Below, in pieces: positions 13,401-23,788 of a stretch of DNA of 64,000 nt. Both the position numbers and the translations under genes were made by a program. The DNA is taken from positions 1,116,001 to 1,180,000 of the forward strand of contig JASJOG010000073.1 in NCBI GenBank assembly GCA_030142905.1. The letters run 5' to 3'. Each line of letters starts with the position of its first letter. Position 1 is the first letter of the stretch. This DNA comes from Heliopora coerulea. Lineage: Eukaryota; Cnidaria; Anthozoa; Scleralcyonacea; Helioporidae. The notes beneath the pieces were generated by a model that was given only the letters and a program-made list of their open reading frames with translations, was not told where the DNA came from and made no database searches.

Positions 13401-13911
13401 TGTCCGATCACGTAAAGAGTTTTGCTTCTGGAAACATAGACCCCAATCCCGTGATCGTTCCCGATAACGAGACTGGACAAGAGCCCGAGACAGTTGCACC
13501 AGGGGTCGAGAATGTGCCAGAGAATGTTGTGGATAACAACCAGCTGCAAGATGCTCTACCTACGGCAGCACCTGAAGACAATCACGAACACGCTGAGCAA
13601 GATGGCACAAATTGGCCGATTGGCCCACCAGAAGTGCCTTTATCGGTGGAACAACCAAAACTGTGGAGAACAAGGTAGCTACCTTACCGGTTAACGTACT
13701 ACGGACCAGGCCAATTAGGAGCAGCAAACCTGTTCAAAGTGTCGGCAATGGCTCCACCAACTGGCTGGTGGCAATCTCAACGGATACCTACCGTGATGTA
13801 CCTCTTTATATTATTTACTCACCCCCCGTGTTCGGACCACCCTCTAACACCCCTGAACTATTTACCAATTATCAGCATGGACAATTAGCGATGGTTTACC
13901 AAGACAACTAG
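10417..13911 (+). pseudogene. Ty3-type pol: RT, RNase H, integrase, C-terminal tail
   Basis: Reverse transcriptase starts at about 10440 (VDSHELNKKTQTNRHPIPRI; then WVRIPFGL, APASFQRF). A small deletion near 10755-10770 removes the YxDD catalytic motif. The RT thumb continues to GFLNYYRR at 11029, resumes after the nested element at 11569, and leads into RNase H (HTDASGSGLGAVL at about 11800) with the usual LRWVGKLADSKFLIRYRPGKENADAA region at about 12010. The integrase HHCC domain lies near 12520-12660 (ELHENMGH..., then HLCHCVKQ). The core begins at about 12780 but lacks its middle. The acidic tail to 13911 (13400-13678 and 13612-13911 in different frames) fits the pol C-terminus. Several stops and frameshifts. 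Confidence 0.85.
11030..11560. mobile_element. Non-autonomous hAT-like element in Ty3 pol
   Basis: A 531-bp insertion with terminal inverted repeat CAAGGAC...GTCCTTG and a perfect 8-bp target duplication ATCGACGC (11022-11029 and 11561-11568). Removing it rejoins the retroelement coding sequence between the RT thumb and the RNase H connection. The interior has no transposase and shows several short G-rich or C-rich runs (near 11050, 11475, 11515 and 11540). The 8-bp duplication points to the hAT superfamily. Confidence 0.9.
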
Positions 13912-13919
13912 AACTTTCA

Positions 13920-14466
13920 TTCTTATTACTAAACTAACTTTCACTAGTTTACAATGCAGAAACCAAAAAAAAAAAAGGGAAGAAAAGTATGCTCCAAAAC
14001 TTTGAAGTTTTAATTGCTTAAGATATAAAGTATCTAGAAGCTGTTAAACAAAACGAGTAGATGTTTTACATCTGTGGTACAAACTGCAGCGTATTATCCT
14101 GGTATTGGAACAACAACAGAGATGATTCTAAACTTGATAAGTAGGATCCTGGGAAAATTTTAAGTATATTGATGGAGTTCATAAGGTTAGAATTGCAAAA
14201 TAACGAAGTACTATATGGTACCTATTTCATTAAAGTTAAGTCTATGTTCTGAAAAAATCCCAGTTAGTGTCACGGGACGACACTTACCTCAAGATGGGGA
14301 ATTATTAGGCTGTAACTAAGGTGACTGCCAAATTAACAAACGAAAGTTTGGTGACGCAGGTCTTGACTGACAGATATATTAGAGCTCATGGTTTCGTAAT
14401 ATGTGAAAATACATATTCAATAGAAGAGAAGTCAGATCCACCTGTGTACAACATTGGAGAGTGTTT

Positions 14467-14480
<14 letters not shown>
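13920..14480. other. Non-coding spacer between retroelements
   Basis: Contains an A12 run near 13966 and no readable gene or long repeat. It may hold the undetected 3' end of the Ty3 element and the 5' flank of the Penelope-like element. Confidence 0.5.
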
Positions 14481-14511
<31 letters not shown>

Positions 14512-14512
<1 letters not shown>

Positions 14513-14662
14513 TATATGTGTTGATAACAAGTATCAATAACAAAATCATATGGTGCAGAGTGCTCTATACCGAGGTAGAGCGGAATAATCACATCACAAC
14601 ACGGTATAGAGCACTCTGCACCATATGATTTTGTTATTGATACTTGTTATCAACACATATAT
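14512..14662. repeat. Palindrome, 61-bp arms, at 5' side of Penelope-like element
   Basis: 14512-14572 and 14602-14662 are essentially perfect inverted copies around a 29-nt spacer, with TA-rich sequence continuing outward on both sides. It could be an inverted terminal-repeat remnant of the Penelope-like element. Confidence 0.95.
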
Positions 14663-17052
14663 ATATCTATTTCGCTCCTACATTGTTGAGCACTCTACAA
14701 GTGAATATGGAACCCGTAAACCTTGGATACTCTACAAAGAACATAGCGATTGCACAGCCAAACGTATACTTGAGATACCTGATCAAGAAGACACAATCCT
14801 TTTTACAACGCGTACGATGGAAAGCCTACCATTCCTTGGCAACAGCCGAACAAAAACCGACTAAAGAAACATACGGATTTAGAACGACGAAGTCTCCACC
14901 ACCAATCGACGAATTATGCGAATTCCAAGGTAGGATGCTAGAAATTGTGCAACACATCGAATTCAAACACTCGACTTGCAAATTCCAACAACAACTTTCA
15001 CGGGACATAAAGAAAATACATAACGACAAAGAATTGCTAATTCCCGCGGACAAGTCAACTAATTTCTATCGCGTTATACCTGCTTCCTACAACCAGCTAC
15101 TCCATTCCAGTATAAACAAATCATACAAGAAAGCACAACCTAATGAAACCAGCAAAATAATTAGTGAAGAAAAGAGAATCGCAAAAGACATACAGCTTGA
15201 CAACAGGATTGACGCGCTTGCCGAGAAAGATTGTTTCATCACCTTGAAAGATCACAAACAGAATTTTAACAACAAACCGACATGTAGATTAATAAATCCT
15301 GCGAAATCAGAGATAGGTATTATCAGTAAAAGAATCCTCGAACGAATCAACAAGAAAGTAAAAGCAGCGACAGCATTAAACCAGTGGAATAGCAGCACTT
15401 CCGTCATTGAATGGTTCAGAGACATCAGAGACAAACCAGCGCATTCATTCATAAGTTTTGACGTGGTTGATTTTTATCCCTCAATAACGGAAGACTTGTT
15501 AATTAAAGCACTTTCGTTTGCTTGGGAATATGATCGAATTACCGACAAAGAAAAAAGCATCATCATTCAGGCTAAGAACTCTCTTCTTTTTAACGAAAAC
15601 AAAGCATGGTAAGGCAGATGAATGATCTTCAAGCTCGATACTCAGAAAATGATTTCTGAGCCCCAGACGGGGATCGAGCCCACAACCTTCTGATGAACGG
15701 TTAGACGCTCTAACCGGTTGCGGGTTCGATCCCCGTCTGGGGCTCAGAAATCACTTTCTGAGTATCGAGCTTGAAGATCATTCATCTACCTTAATATATC
15801 CAAGCTCTCATGTTTGTCAAACATCAAACCGAAAACAAAGCATGGCAGAAAAAAGCCGAAGGCTCAAATTTCCACGTAACGATGGACAGCTTTGATGTGC
15901 TGAGACCTGCGAACTTGTCGGCTCCTACCTTCTGTCCCAATTGCCCACTAATATTAAAAGGAATGTCGGATCATACAGAGATGACGGGCTGGGCGCATTC
16001 AGTGCAACCCCAAAAGAAATTGAAAACATCAAGAAAGCAATATGTAAAACATTCGACTTCCACAAGCTAAAACTTACTATAGATGCGAACAAAAAAAGTG
16101 TAAACTTTCTCGATGTTTCATTCGACTTAAGATCCGGATCATATAAACCATACACAAAGCCTAGCAGCGTTCCTCTTTACGTCCACAGAGACAGCAACCA
16201 TCCGCCTACAATACTCTGCCAAATTCACGAATCCATCAACCGCTGACTTTCGAACATATCTTCCTGCCAACAAACTTTCGATTCCACACGACAACAGTAC
16301 CAAGAAGCTCTCCTAAACAGTGGATACGACTACCAGCTTCATTTCGACCCCAACCTACTCAAGAAAAACAAACAAGGAAAAGAAACGTCATTTGGTTTAA
16401 TCCGCCATACAGTGCCAATGTCGCAACCAACATCGGTCGTAAGTTTCTGAAAGCTATCGACGAGTGCTTTCCTAAAGGCCATCCTTTACACAAAATTTGC
16501 AATAGAAACACACTAAAGCTTAGTTATAGTTGCATGCCCAACGTAGCCAACATCATTTCGTTGCACAACAAATCAGTGCTAAACAAAACCAAACAAACTG
16601 CTGATTACACGCCCCCGGAAAACGAATGCAACTGCCGCATAAAAAATGATTGTCCACTAAAAGGGAAATGCCAAACCAAAGGGATTGTTTACCAGGCCAC
16701 CGTAACGAATGAGGACAACAACACGAAAGAGACCTACGTCGGCTTAACAGAAGGAACGTTTAAAACACGATATCGGAACCACACTAGCTCATTTCGAAAT
16801 GAAAAATCCAAAAACGCCACAGAGCTTAGCAAACATGTTTGGTCGCTGAAAGAATCGAACGCACGCTATTCAATAGAATGGAAAATTATGAAGAAATGTC
16901 ATCCCTATTCAAACAGGACTAAACGCTGCAACTTATGCATCTACGAAAAATTTCTCATCATCTGCCATCCGGAACTGAGTTCACTCAACAAAAGGAATGA
17001 ACTAATATCTACGTGCAGGCACCGCAAGAAACACTTGCTTTGTAATAGATAA
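14644..17052 (+). pseudogene. Penelope-like reverse transcriptase with GIY-YIG endonuclease
   Basis: 14644-15609 encodes the N-terminal and palm region, with ETYGFRTTKSPPPIDEL, LIPADKSTNFYRV, LKDHKQNF, NKPTCRLINPAKSEIG and SFDVVDFYPSITE. The frame is broken by an insertion at 15610-15829. It resumes with the catalytic YRDDGLGAF at 15974 and a NFLDVSFDL motif near 16106. Frameshifts and stops follow near 16245-16530. 16534-17052 carries a cysteine-rich patch (CNCRIKNDCPLKGKC) and the GIY-YIG nuclease: GIVYQATV, TYVGLTEGTFKTRY, an ELSKHVW segment, and a YEKFLI helix with the conserved glutamate. The YRDD and GIY-YIG residues survive, but the gene as a whole is interrupted. Confidence 0.9.
15610..15829. 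mobile_element. Palindromic tRNA-related insertion with 16-bp target duplication
   Basis: A 220-bp insertion flanked by identical 16-bp repeats (15594-15609 and 15830-15845, CGAAAACAAAGCATGG). Two near-perfect inverted arms of about 80 bp (15612-15690 and 15714-15792) surround a short centre, with a 37-nt tail on the right only. Each arm contains a B-box-like segment (GGTTCGATCC on the plus strand, GGCTCGATCC on the minus), and read on the minus strand the centre resembles a tRNA D-arm and anticodon arm. A 16-bp duplication is typical of LINE-driven retroposition, not of DNA transposons. Confidence 0.85.
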
Positions 17053-17152
17053 TTGTCACTGTCTCTACCTGTAATACGAACCAAATACTACACACAAACA
17101 ACTTGACGTCACAAACTAACCACAGATCTCAAGTTTACACGCCAAACACAGC

Positions 17153-17212
17153 ATTCACCTGAAGAGTGTGGCAAGCTTCGGACTTGTCATACGAAACAGA
17201 TCTGTAATGAAT
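17153..17212 (+). ncRNA. Hammerhead ribozyme of the Penelope-like element
   Basis: Core CTGAAGA (17159-17165). Stem II is 10 bp with two wobbles, GTGTGGCAAG against CTTGTCATAC, around a 7-nt loop (17166-17192). Then GAA (17193-17195), stem III as the perfect palindrome ACAGA/TCTGT (17196-17205), and A as the cleavage-site base (17206). Stem I is open: ATTCA (17153-17157) pairs with TGAAT (17208-17212), with one C.A mismatch next to the core. Short self-complementary stem III is a known trait of hammerheads in Penelope-like elements. Its location just inside the 3' end of such an element supports the call. Confidence 0.75.
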
Positions 17213-17250
17213 AAAAGTTCTTATGAAGTAACCAAATCTTGTGTTGTGAT

Positions 17251-17332
<82 letters not shown>
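17251..17332. repeat. (TA)n(GA)n microsatellite
   Basis: About 33 bp of TA repeats followed by about 50 bp of GA repeats, directly after the 3' end of the Penelope-like element. Confidence 0.97.
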
Positions 17333-18194
17333 TTCCGGCTGGACTAATTAAAGTAAAAGTTATTTGGAGTGAATTCCTGTAGTCGTGGTGTTACGTAACC
17401 AGAAAGAGGTGAACATTTGGCGACACCTCCAGAATATGTATGGCTTTTTTCTGCTTGATTCACAGAATATTTATGGCTTCTTTCAAGCCATTCAAGCGCC
17501 TTTGGCTTGGGTTTGGTGTTTGGGGGTCCCTGTCAAACATTTTATCCTGCTAAGGCCCTGAACTGTAAAACGTGCATTTCGTCCTCTGGTCTTACCCAAA
17601 GTGACTGCGTGGCTATCAAATAGGTGTCGGGAATTGACATACTGACGAACCACTTAGTAGGGGGTATAAGTTAGGGGTGAGGAAACTTCTGTCATAAAAT
17701 ATGATGTGAATTGAATGAAACGAAATGCGTCTATAATGACATGGGTCGATTCTTGAGTACAAAGGATTAAAAGTGACCCTACTACAAGAGCTTTAGGTTT
17801 CATACCTCTACATAAAAAGTCACGTTTATGTTAATCCTCCACCCAACCTAACCCTCTACATAAAGGCCTTCTTCCCACAAATCATTGGGGCCCACATACG
17901 ACAAATTATTGGGGCCAGACGGGCCACCCCGCCGCATCTTAGCCACATGTTACCGATTTATATGAATCATATCTCTTGCTCAGTTGTATATCCGAATTGG
18001 TCTACCAGGGACTCTTATCAAAAGAATTGATGTTTTGAGAAGCCTTCTTGTAACATATCTTGATCTGGTTCTGCAGAAGAACGTTTTCTTAATCTTCCAG
18101 CCAATTTTCTTTCTTTATCTTTTTTCCTATCAGCGATAAATATTCAAGCGCCAGTTTGTATTAAACTTTGTGTTGATCCAGGTTAGTTCAATGC
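17333..18194. other. Non-coding interval
   Basis: Low-complexity and unique-looking AT-rich DNA. I see no open frame of note, no terminal repeats and no tRNA-like block. Confidence 0.5.
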
Positions 18195-19527
18195 TTTACT
18201 TTATTGATATCTCCCCATAGAGGTTTCTCAGTGACAATAATTAATAATAAAGGTTAAAAACTATACAGTATATTAATAAATATTAAAAATAATAATTAAG
18301 TAATTAAAAACTTACTAATATTGGCGACAGAATAACTCGTCGTAACTCATCGTAAAAAGTCATTCATAAGATATTTTCTTAAATTGCGCCTAAAATTATT
18401 TAAACATTTACTAAGCTTAATTTGAGGTGGTAAGTTATTCCATATATTAACGATTCTATAGGAGTGCGACCTCTGCCCTGTTTTTGTTTTAAATAATGGA
18501 ATATTTAAATTCAGCGAACATCTAGTCACTCGCCTACTTACGATACCTCTAAAAATAAATTTATTACATGAATATTCTGGAGCCATACCCGTCATACACT
18601 TAAACGCCATAACGGCATCTCTGAAGTATAAATTAGTTTTTACAGGTAGCCACTTTAGGTTCTTAAGCATTGCAGTTACATGATCGTATTTCTTAGTGTT
18701 ACTAACTATGCGGGCAGCAAAATTTTGAACACTTTGCAGCTTCCTAATATTTGTATAAGTAGTATTAGACCACACCGAGGAACAGTAGTACAATTTACTA
18801 AAAACCAAAGCGTTTATGATTGTTATTCGTAAGTCTTCCTTAAAAACATGTTTTACACGGCTTATCCGTCCTAATGCAGACATGGAAGAAGAAACAGTGT
18901 TTATAACATGATTATGGAAGGTTACGTTTTGGTCGAAGGTCACACCAAGATCCTTAACAGATTGTGTTGATACTAGTTCTTTACCTAACAGCTAGAGATG
19001 AAATTGTGGGAATCTTTCAGTCATTTGTCTGCTGCCATATATATGATTAGTTTGGTCTTCTCCGGGTTTATTAACAAACGGTTGGCTAAACAACAGTCGC
19101 GGAATCTTAATAGGTCTTCATTCATAGTAGCGACGGCGTTCTTGCAACCAGGTACACCAAACGACATGTACAATTTAACATAACAATCAGATGAGCTGTT
19201 TTTTGGTATAGTCGGTAGATCGTTCACATAGATTGTAAAAAGCAATGGCCCCAAAATACTTCCTTGCGGGATACGGCTGGTCAACGGCAACGCATCCGAA
19301 AGTGTGGAATTAATGCGCACAACCTGGTTCCTTTCAGACAAATAGCTAGTGAGCGATCTAAGAGCTGATGTTGAAGCACCAATATCCTGTAGCTTATCTA
19401 GAAGGATACTATGGTTGATGCTATCAAACGCCTTACTCATGTCCAAAAGGACAACGGCAGTTGTTTTCTTTTGATCAATTGCCCCCAAAACAGCATCGGT
19501 TGTGTGTATCAACGAGGTTTCGGTTGA

Positions 19528-19773
19528 CATGTTTGTGGAAGTTGATCGTCCAGGTTAGTGTAGTGTTGAGAAAGACTGTTGATTGAAGTGACTGACGTTT
19601 CGACAGCCTTAGCGGCGGTCATCTTCAGAGTCAAAAGGAGAGTATTGAAGATGACCGCCGCTAAGGCTGTCGAAACGTCAGTCACTTCAATCAACAGTCT
19701 TTCTCAACACTACACTAACCCGGACGATCAACTTCCACAAACATGTCACGATTCTCCCAGGTTCAAACCATTT
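19528..19773. mobile_element. Palindromic insertion with 16-bp target duplication
   Basis: A 246-bp insertion in the LINE, flanked by identical 16-bp repeats ACGAGGTTTCGGTTGA (19512-19527 and 19774-19789). Arms of about 100 bp (to about 19626 and from about 19646) are near-perfect inverted copies around a ~20-nt centre, with a ~25-nt tail on the right. One arm holds a hammerhead-like core (19589-19633), the other a mutated copy. Same design as 15610-15829: palindrome plus one-sided tail plus 16-bp duplication. Confidence 0.9.
19589..19633 (-). ncRNA. Hammerhead-like motif, degenerate
   Basis: On the minus strand: stem I TGACT (19629-19633) pairs perfectly with AGTCA (19589-19593). The core CTGAAGA (19622-19628), GAA (19599-19601), a 2-bp palindromic stem III ACGT (19595-19598) and cleavage base C (19594) are all present. 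Stem II (19602-19621) pairs seven positions with one mismatch but requires a bulged T next to the core. Probably an inactive or family-specific variant. The other arm has TTGAAGA and no stem I. Confidence 0.45.
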
Positions 19774-20240
19774 ACGAGGTTTCGGTTGAGTGCCATTTCT
19801 TATTACCACTCTGATTTGTAGACAATCGCTTGTTTGACATTAAATATGGTATGAATTGATTTATTTCAATTCGCATACATACCTTGGACAATATAGGCAG
19901 CAATGATATAGGGCAATTATTGTCCGGCTATTCATGGTCACCTTGCTTTAGGATTGGTGTTACCTCTGCTATTTTCCAGATTTTTGGAAAGGTACCAGAC
20001 GTAAAGGAATCATTAATAATAGCGGTTACAGTAGGAAGGAATGACGATAAACAATTTTTGAAAACGCGTACTGTTATTTTATCGTTCCCTGGAGCTTTCC
20101 TGTTGGCATTGAATTGATTACCTTTCCGACTTCTTTGCATTCCACTGTTCCAAATGAAAATTGTTGTGCCAGTGGATGACACCTTAGAACAAAGGATGGT
20201 TTGGTGATGCATTCAGAATGCAAAGTTTCTTCTATTAAAA

Positions 20241-21535
20241 AATAGCAACTTACTATTTCCTTAGTATAAATCTTCCCTTCTGAATGAGTCATGAAGAGTA
20301 ACCTGCCAAGACTATCAATCAAATATCATAAAGCTTCAATTTCTAATGCAACACAGCACGCGAGTAAGGACACCATACGTCCCTAAATGCACCTGGGCCA
20401 ATGGTCTCCAGCCATTGGTTAAACTATTACTAGAAATACGTGTACGCAACAAACCCTCGCCCAGCCTTCCAATACATTTCTCGAGAATCCAAGTAACGTT
20501 GATAATTTTTCAAAGTTGTCAAAAAGACAAATCGTCCTTACTATAACTGGAAGACGAAATGCAATAAAGAAAATACAGTATTTGGCCACAAATATTAACA
20601 ACCCAAACTGGAAATTATTTTATATTTAAACTGTCTGTCGTCATATTTACGTTTAAAATTTCTATTCTGTTTTGTTAAAACAAAACGTTTGGGGAGAATA
20701 ACCTTTAACGGTTTAATAAATAAGAGATCCATTCTGACAATTCCACTGCTCATCAATCGATGTTCATACCAAAAACCTGCATTAATTGCCATCTTGAGAT
20801 ATTTCGAGTCGTTTTCCAATCAAACTTTTTACTCATTGTGCTTTAAAGAAAGATTTTATTAGATATCCGGGTTTCCCGTTTTAAAATTGGATCATTCTCA
20901 AAGGTTACCTCTCGAATATCACCATCACGGACAGCGCATGAGTGAAAATTTTTTTTGATATTTTTTTGTGTTAAAACTCTGATAAATTCTATATTATCTC
21001 AAAGTTGGTTAAAAATGTCTATTAGAAGTGCTATGAAGAAGATTCATGCTAAGTAATCATCCGCAGGTACAACACTTTGTTGACGAAGAGTAAGCGAATT
21101 ACGAAACTGACGAAATAAACAAACAAAACATGAATGAGTTCTGCATTTTTATCGCTGACCAAAAATCGGAAAATACAAAACATAAATCAAAATACGAAAA
21201 GCAAACCTTGTGCAAGTTTTGTCGAAAGAATGACGAGAAGAGGAAAGTAAAAGACGTACTTTTTACACGGTAAAACATCAATAAAATAGAACGGTGGCGT
21301 ACAAACCGGCAACTCTTGCTTATTTTCAACTAAACATTCAGCAGCACCTCAATACAAAGGGTTGAACGCTAAATTTACACAAAGACGACTTTAAACTTTC
21401 TTGAGAGGTTTTGAAATCCTAATGAAAACATTACTGGTTGAATACGGTAAAGGTCATCATGCATAAATCACTCTCGAAGTGGGAATGGTTGAAGCGGACA
21501 ACTGTTTTGCCGAAGAATAATTTGGTGACTAAAAT
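20241..21535. other. Non-coding interval
   Basis: AT-rich DNA with no frame resembling a known protein and no repeat structure that I can see. A stretch at 20430-20455 loosely resembles 51555-51580. Confidence 0.4.
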
Positions 21536-23606
21536 CAAGTAGTTTTGCAGCGAGTTACCTGGAAGCTGTTTACCTTGCATTTTTGTTTTGAGCCAGAAAT
21601 TAAGAAATACATCCTAACGTCTTCAGTTGGGCGACATTACGTAGGTAAAAAAATCCTGATTAAGGCGATGAAATCTTTGTGTGGAAAGCGGAGAAAGCAT
21701 CCGAAGACTGTCATGTCCTGGACTACTCTTCTGGAAGATGACTGTGCTATTACACTTCTCAAAAAATTCACCACGAATGGTGTCCGGTTAAGTACTACAA
21801 AATGTTCAAAAGTAATCGTCCTGCAGAGATGAATGAACCAGAATCTTCATTCTACCTTACCAATAAACACCAGCAAAATCCAGGCAATAATATTTGGTAC
21901 AAGGAGTCTCCCTGAGGAAAGAACAAAGACGAGAAGCTACTTTCGAAAGCTGCTCAAAACAATTCCGTTTGCAGAACTTGTATTTCAAAGCTACTCTATT
22001 CAAACACACCTGTGATTGTGTATCTCAAGGAAGTGGTTACCAGAACGTGAAAAGTCCCAAGATTTATACAAATCGGCATCTATTTAACTTCAAAGAAAAA
22101 TGTCGTTTTAATGCAATTGGTCACTTGCCAAATGTCCTGACAGCAAGCGAGTTCCCTTACGTCTTTTGTTCATATAAATCAGAAAGAACCAAGACAAAGC
22201 GTTTCTTGCAAAAAGTGAACAGTGGGCAAATACATATTCCAAGGAGCTGACTTTGAGAACTGCTCTTTCAAGTCATAAGTTGTCCGGTTACTGAGATGGC
22301 CCTCGAAAGCGAAACCAGCCGCAGGCACCAAGAAAGCCATCTCTTTTGCCGCTCTTAAATCATTTACTGGCTTCAAAGAACAAATCGATTTGCTTCAATA
22401 CAATACCTAAGTATGATTTGGTCAACAACATACCAGTCCCCGAGCTACCACGAGGCATTTGAGTGACCGGAATCCATGGATATATTTATCCTCTCGCTCA
22501 CCGTGCGAAGCGCGATGCGAAGGTACTAATCTCGACGTGCGTGGAATCCTGTTACACGCCTGGTGACTAGGGAGAAAAATTTTCGCTTTGTGTATGTCTG
22601 TTTCTACATATATATGTATATATATATCCATGGAATCCGGTCACTCAAAAATGCCGTGTGCAAGCTCGGGGACTGGTATGTTGTTGACCAAATCATACTC
22701 AGGTACCGTATTCAAGCTTATCGATTTGGTCTCGTTCTTTTTTCCATTGTATAGATCTCGCATGTTGTTTGCATTATTGGAACACTGAAGCCAGCAAATG
22801 ATTTTAGACTGGCAAACAAAATGGCTTTCTTGGCGCTTGCGGCTGGTTTCACTTTTGCAGGATATCTTGATTACTGGACAATTTATGACTTGAAAGAACA
22901 GTTCTAAAACTCAGCTCTTTGGAATATGCATTGGCCAACTATTCACATTCTGTAAGAACGCTTTGACTTGGTTCTTTCTGATTTATATGAACAAATGACG
23001 TAAGCAAACTCGCTTGCTGTCAGGGCGTTTGCTGAGAGACTAAGGGTATTAAAACGACATTTTTGCTGAATAGATGCCGATTTGAATAAATCTTAGGACT
23101 TTTCGCGTTCTGGTAACCACTTACCTGAGATACACAATCACAAATACGTCTGAATTGAGTAGCTTTGAAATACAAGTTCTGCTAACGGAATTGTTTTGAG
23201 CGGCTTTCAAAAGTAGCTTCCCGACTTCATTCTTCCAAGGGAAACTTCTTGTACCAAATATTATTGCCTGGATTTAATTGGTGTTTATTGGTAAAGTAGA
23301 ATGAAGATTCTGGTTCATTCATTTCTGTAGGACGATAACTTTTGAACATTTGTCAGTATTTAACCGGACAGCGTTCGTGGCGAATTGTTTGAGAAGTGGG
23401 ATAGCACACTCATCGTCCAGACGAGTAGTCCAGGCTTTGACAGTCTTTGGATGCTTTCTCCTCTTTCCACACAAAGATTTCATCACCTCAATCAGGATTT
23501 TTTCCCCATGAAATGTCTTCCCACTGAAGACGTTATGATGTATTTCTGGCTGGAAACAAAAATGCAAGGTAAACAGCCACCAGGTAACTCGCTGCAAAAC
23601 TACTTG
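21536..23606. repeat. ~2 kb imperfect palindrome (fold-back), ~950-bp arms
   Basis: 21536-22490 and 22630-23606 are inverted copies at roughly 85-90% identity by eye, with small indels, around a ~130-bp centre flanked by CCATGGA(A/T)TCC. Both arms keep a comparable open frame (about 95 codons at 21545-21832 plus and 23319-23597 minus) sharing SLCGKRRKHPKTV and CSKVIVLQ. The frame has both synonymous and replacement differences, and I do not recognise the product. It may be a fold-back transposon or an old inverted duplication. Target duplications were not found. Confidence 0.85.
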
Positions 23607-23616
23607 TGGGTGCGTG

Positions 23617-23788
23617 TGTATATATATATAACTACAGACGGAACCGTTTCGGCCTATTGGGCCTCATCAGTGTAGTGCTGATGAGCAGGATGGAGAAGCC
23701 TACATTATATAGGCAACTCAAATGTCCCATGCTTGTGGTACATCTAAGCCATGCCAGAGCGCTCTAACTAGAGACTAGTGAGCGTGCG

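Larger units (their letters stand above)
9831..13915 (+). mobile_element. Ty3/gypsy-type LTR retroelement, decayed
   Basis: The domain order is nucleocapsid knuckle, MYND finger, aspartic protease, reverse transcriptase, RNase H, integrase zinc domain, integrase core, and a pol C-terminal tail. RT before RH before INT is the Ty3/gypsy arrangement. No pair of long terminal repeats could be identified, so both limits are approximate. It is interrupted by a 531-bp element at 11030-11560. Confidence 0.85.
14481..17283 (+). mobile_element. Penelope-like element flanked by (TA)n
   Basis: The element lies between a (TA)n tract at 14481-14510 and another at 17251-17283, and carries a single RT plus GIY-YIG coding region. 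Penelope-like elements have this enzyme pair, and several groups carry hammerhead ribozymes in their terminal repeats; one is found here at 17153-17212. A palindrome with 61-bp arms at 14512-14662 sits just inside the left (TA)n. Whether the element chose a TA microsatellite as target or made the tracts itself cannot be told from one copy. Confidence 0.8.
18347..20212 (-). pseudogene. LINE reverse transcriptase
   Basis: Read from high to low coordinates: APGNDKITVRVFKNC, FPKIWKIAEVTPILKQGD, a stop, then CPISLLPILSKV (fingers). After the insertion comes HTTDAVLGAIDQKKTTAVVLLD, and motif A is LLDMSKAFDSINH. The PQG motif reads IPQGSILGPLLFTIYVNDLP. Motif C, normally FADD, reads LYMSFGV, so the catalytic pair is lost. 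The C-terminal part at 18347-18943 has NALVFSKLYYCSSVW and LQSVQNFAARIVSN, the standard ending of this clade. Stops and a frame break near 18950-19020. Confidence 0.9.
18195..20240 (-). mobile_element. L2/CR1-like LINE, minus strand, 5'-truncated
   Basis: A minus-strand LINE. Its 3' end is AT-rich and reaches an AATAAAGTAAA-like terminus at about 18195-18205. The endonuclease is absent, so the copy is 5'-truncated within the reverse transcriptase N-terminus. It is interrupted by a palindromic insertion at 19528-19773 that carries a duplicated 16-bp piece of the LINE. Confidence 0.85.

Noticed and set aside
15650..15760. tRNA-Asn-like gene on the minus strand
   Set aside because: The anticodon loop lacks the conserved T before the anticodon, and the sequence is part of a palindromic insertion.
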